Assembly: GCF_000518185.1 (NCBI RefSeq)
Contig: NZ_JADC01000010.1
Location: 1-64,000, forward strand
DNA length: 64,000 nucleotides
Direction of reading: 5' to 3'
Source of the DNA: Bartonella clarridgeiae ATCC 51734
Lineage (GTDB): Bacteria > Pseudomonadota > Alphaproteobacteria > Rhizobiales > Rhizobiaceae
Shown: positions 62,776-64,000 of the stretch, piece after piece
Numbering within the stretch: position 1 is the first letter of the stretch
Layout: every line of letters begins with the position of its first letter
Translations under genes and position numbers: made by a program
Notes under the pieces: generated by a model
The model's database searches: none
What the model saw: the letters and a program-made list of their open reading frames with translations, nothing else
What the model was told of the DNA's origin: nothing

Positions 62776-62972
62776 AATAGAGTGTTTTATATTTTTAGCT
62801 TTTTTCTTAAGCTATAGAATTTCAATATTTTTTGAGTATTATTACTATCTAAATAGTCAAATATTTCAGTAACTATATTGTTAATTTTTTATTTCAAGCT
62901 ACAACTTTAAATCAAATAAAAAAAGTATTTAAATAAATGCTGCATTTAAAATTCTTGATGAAAAATTTTGGT

Positions 62973-63584
62973 TTAAAACGACAAAAGCTGTTGCTTGTAA
63001 TCGATTGCTTTATTATTTCCTTGAATAAATGCTTTTAAAGCTTCTGGATAGAGTTTATGTTCAGCTTTCAAAACTCTTTCTGTTAAACTTTCTACAGTAT
63101 CATTAGGGTGTATTGGGACCGCAGCTTGAGCAAGAATCTTTCCTGCATCCATTTCTTCTGTAACAAGATGAACAGTGCAGCCAGTGATTTTAACTCCTGC
63201 TTCTAAAGCTTTTTCATGAGTATTTAAACCTTTAAATAAAGGAAGAAGAGAGGGATGAATATTAAGTATCCGTTGTTCATAAAGCTTGATAAAATATGAT
63301 GAAATAAGTCGCATATAACCAGCAAAGCAGATCAGGTCTGGTTGATATTGAGATAAAATAGTAAGGATGGCTTCCTCATGTGTTTTTTTAGTTGAATAAT
63401 TTTTGCGATCAACGATATGAATAGGTACATTATTATCACGTGCTTTTTTAATGCCTGCAGCATGAGGATTATCACAAATAACCGCAACGATTTTAGCAGG
63501 ATATTCTTTTTGTTGGCTAGCCTTAATGAGTGAAGCCATATTAGATCCGTTGCCGGAAATAAAAACAATTATTTGCTTTTTCAT
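62973..63584 (-). CDS. purN: Phosphoribosylglycinamide formyltransferase (GART, PurN type)
   Basis: Third purine step: formyl transfer from 10-formyl-THF to GAR. The 203-residue protein has IVFISGNGSNMASLI, the catalytic HPSLLPLFKG and the late TEEMDAGKI. Its ATG overlaps the purM stop (ATGA at 63584-63581), a tightly coupled purM-purN pair. Confidence 0.97.
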   Translation of the reverse strand: MKKQIIVFISGNGSNMASLIKASQQKEYPAKIVAVICDNPHAAGIKKARDNNVPIHIVDRKNYSTKKTHEEAILTILSQYQPDLICFAGYMRLISSYFIKLYEQRILNIHPSLLPLFKGLNTHEKALEAGVKITGCTVHLVTEEMDAGKILAQAAVPIHPNDTVESLTERVLKAEHKLYPEALKAFIQGNNKAIDYKQQLLSF

Positions 63585-64000
63585 AAATTAAGTTTACCTT
63601 TATAAGTAACTTTTTTATTGTGGCATTTTGTTAAAATACCAAGTGGAATAACAATTTCTCCTTGAGCCTCAAGTGCTTTCGTAACAGATTCAGCTGAATT
63701 CTGTGCTACAATAATAACTATTCCAATACCACAATTAAAGGTTCGAAGCATTTCTGTTTCTTGTATTTTACCTTGTTGGGCAATCCATGAGAATACTGGT
63801 GGAATAGGAATTGCAGAAAGATTAATTTCAGCGCAAAGAGAAAATGGAAGAACACGTGGAATATTTTCAGGAAAACCACCTCCTGTGATATGCGCAAGAG
63901 CTTTAATTTCTTTGTAATTTCGTATGACTGGCAGAAGTGATTTTACATAAATACGGGTTGGCGTTAGGAATGCTTCACCAAGAGTTATTTCAGGGTTAAA
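63581..64000 (-). CDS. purM: AIR synthetase, C-terminal part (runs off right edge)
   Basis: Phosphoribosylformylglycinamidine cyclo-ligase, fifth purine step. Only the last 139 residues are visible, ending in TGA at 63583-63581. Motifs seen: LTPTRIYVKSLLP and HITGGGFPENIPRVLP, followed by FNCGIGIVIIV, all PurM signatures. Overlaps the start of purN by 4 bases. Confidence 0.96.
   Translation of the reverse strand, partial: FNPEITLGEAFLTPTRIYVKSLLPVIRNYKEIKALAHITGGGFPENIPRVLPFSLCAEINLSAIPIPPVFSWIAQQGKIQETEMLRTFNCGIGIVIIVAQNSAESVTKALEAQGEIVIPLGILTKCHNKKVTYKGKLNL

Noticed and set aside
62796-62814. Hairpin TAGCTT/AAGCTA after cckA as a terminator
   Set aside because: No T run follows the stem on either strand.

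Overview
The window is AT-rich, densely packed chromosomal DNA from an alphaproteobacterium of the order Hyphomicrobiales. It most resembles Bartonella. I infer this from the strongly AT-biased codon use, the alphaproteobacterial gene set (a full-length CckA hybrid kinase, GlpX-type FBPase, eukaryote-like NADP isocitrate dehydrogenase, small-type PurL with PurS and PurQ, a CHCC zinc-finger protein, a FliO-like protein) and the long gene-poor spacers typical of a reduced host-adapted genome. No similarity search was possible, so the genus is an inference.

Layout. 1-1126: glnB-glnA on the minus strand (glnA runs off the left edge). 1398-5021: uvrA and ssb, divergent. 5447-11437: gyrA-coaD, two cyclophilins and tgt on the plus strand, with an empty 0.4 kb gap before tgt where relatives usually carry queA. 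11895-14799: an MFS exporter and icd. 14800-17355: the least ordinary stretch, holding an unrecognised 215-residue gene, a small frameshifted gene, tRNA-Glu and a decayed secreted-protein ORF. 17356-19560: glpX and ilvE, convergent. 19842-26011: a small membrane protein, then dgt-argS-SPOR protein on the minus strand. 26128-31672: erpA, a periplasmic repeat protein, ccdA, glmU, glmS. 31913-37903: recG and dnaE, divergent. 38147-39691: a FAD monooxygenase with the CHCC zinc-finger protein. 40000-46846: ppk-ppx, rnd and aspS. 47197-50795: parC and a Bcr/CflA-type exporter. 50863-55965: purC-purS-purQ-purL-bolA-grxD on the minus strand. 56151-58694: rpe-purB-hydrolase. 58851-62775: a flavin reductase, a FliO-like membrane protein and cckA. 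62973-64000: purM-purN (purM runs off the right edge).

How the genes work together. Seven de novo purine genes (purC, S, Q, L, B, M, N) lie in three minus-strand groups. Nitrogen sensing (GlnB) sits with glutamine synthetase, the source of glutamine for PurL/PurQ and GlmS. DNA maintenance is well represented (uvrA, ssb, gyrA, parC, recG, dnaE). Both type II topoisomerase A subunits carry a non-Ser residue at the main quinolone-contact position. GlmS and GlmU feed UDP-GlcNAc to the cell wall. ErpA, GrxD and BolA are iron-sulfur or iron-homeostasis proteins.

Most of the window is ordinary core genome. The observations I rate highest are a TGT enzyme that has lost three of four structural zinc ligands next to an empty queA slot, the tRNA-Glu-associated accessory stretch with an orphan gene and a frameshifted small gene, an Asn-rich SPOR protein, and a periplasmic protein built from three apparent repeats. 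I did not find a clearly new multi-gene system.
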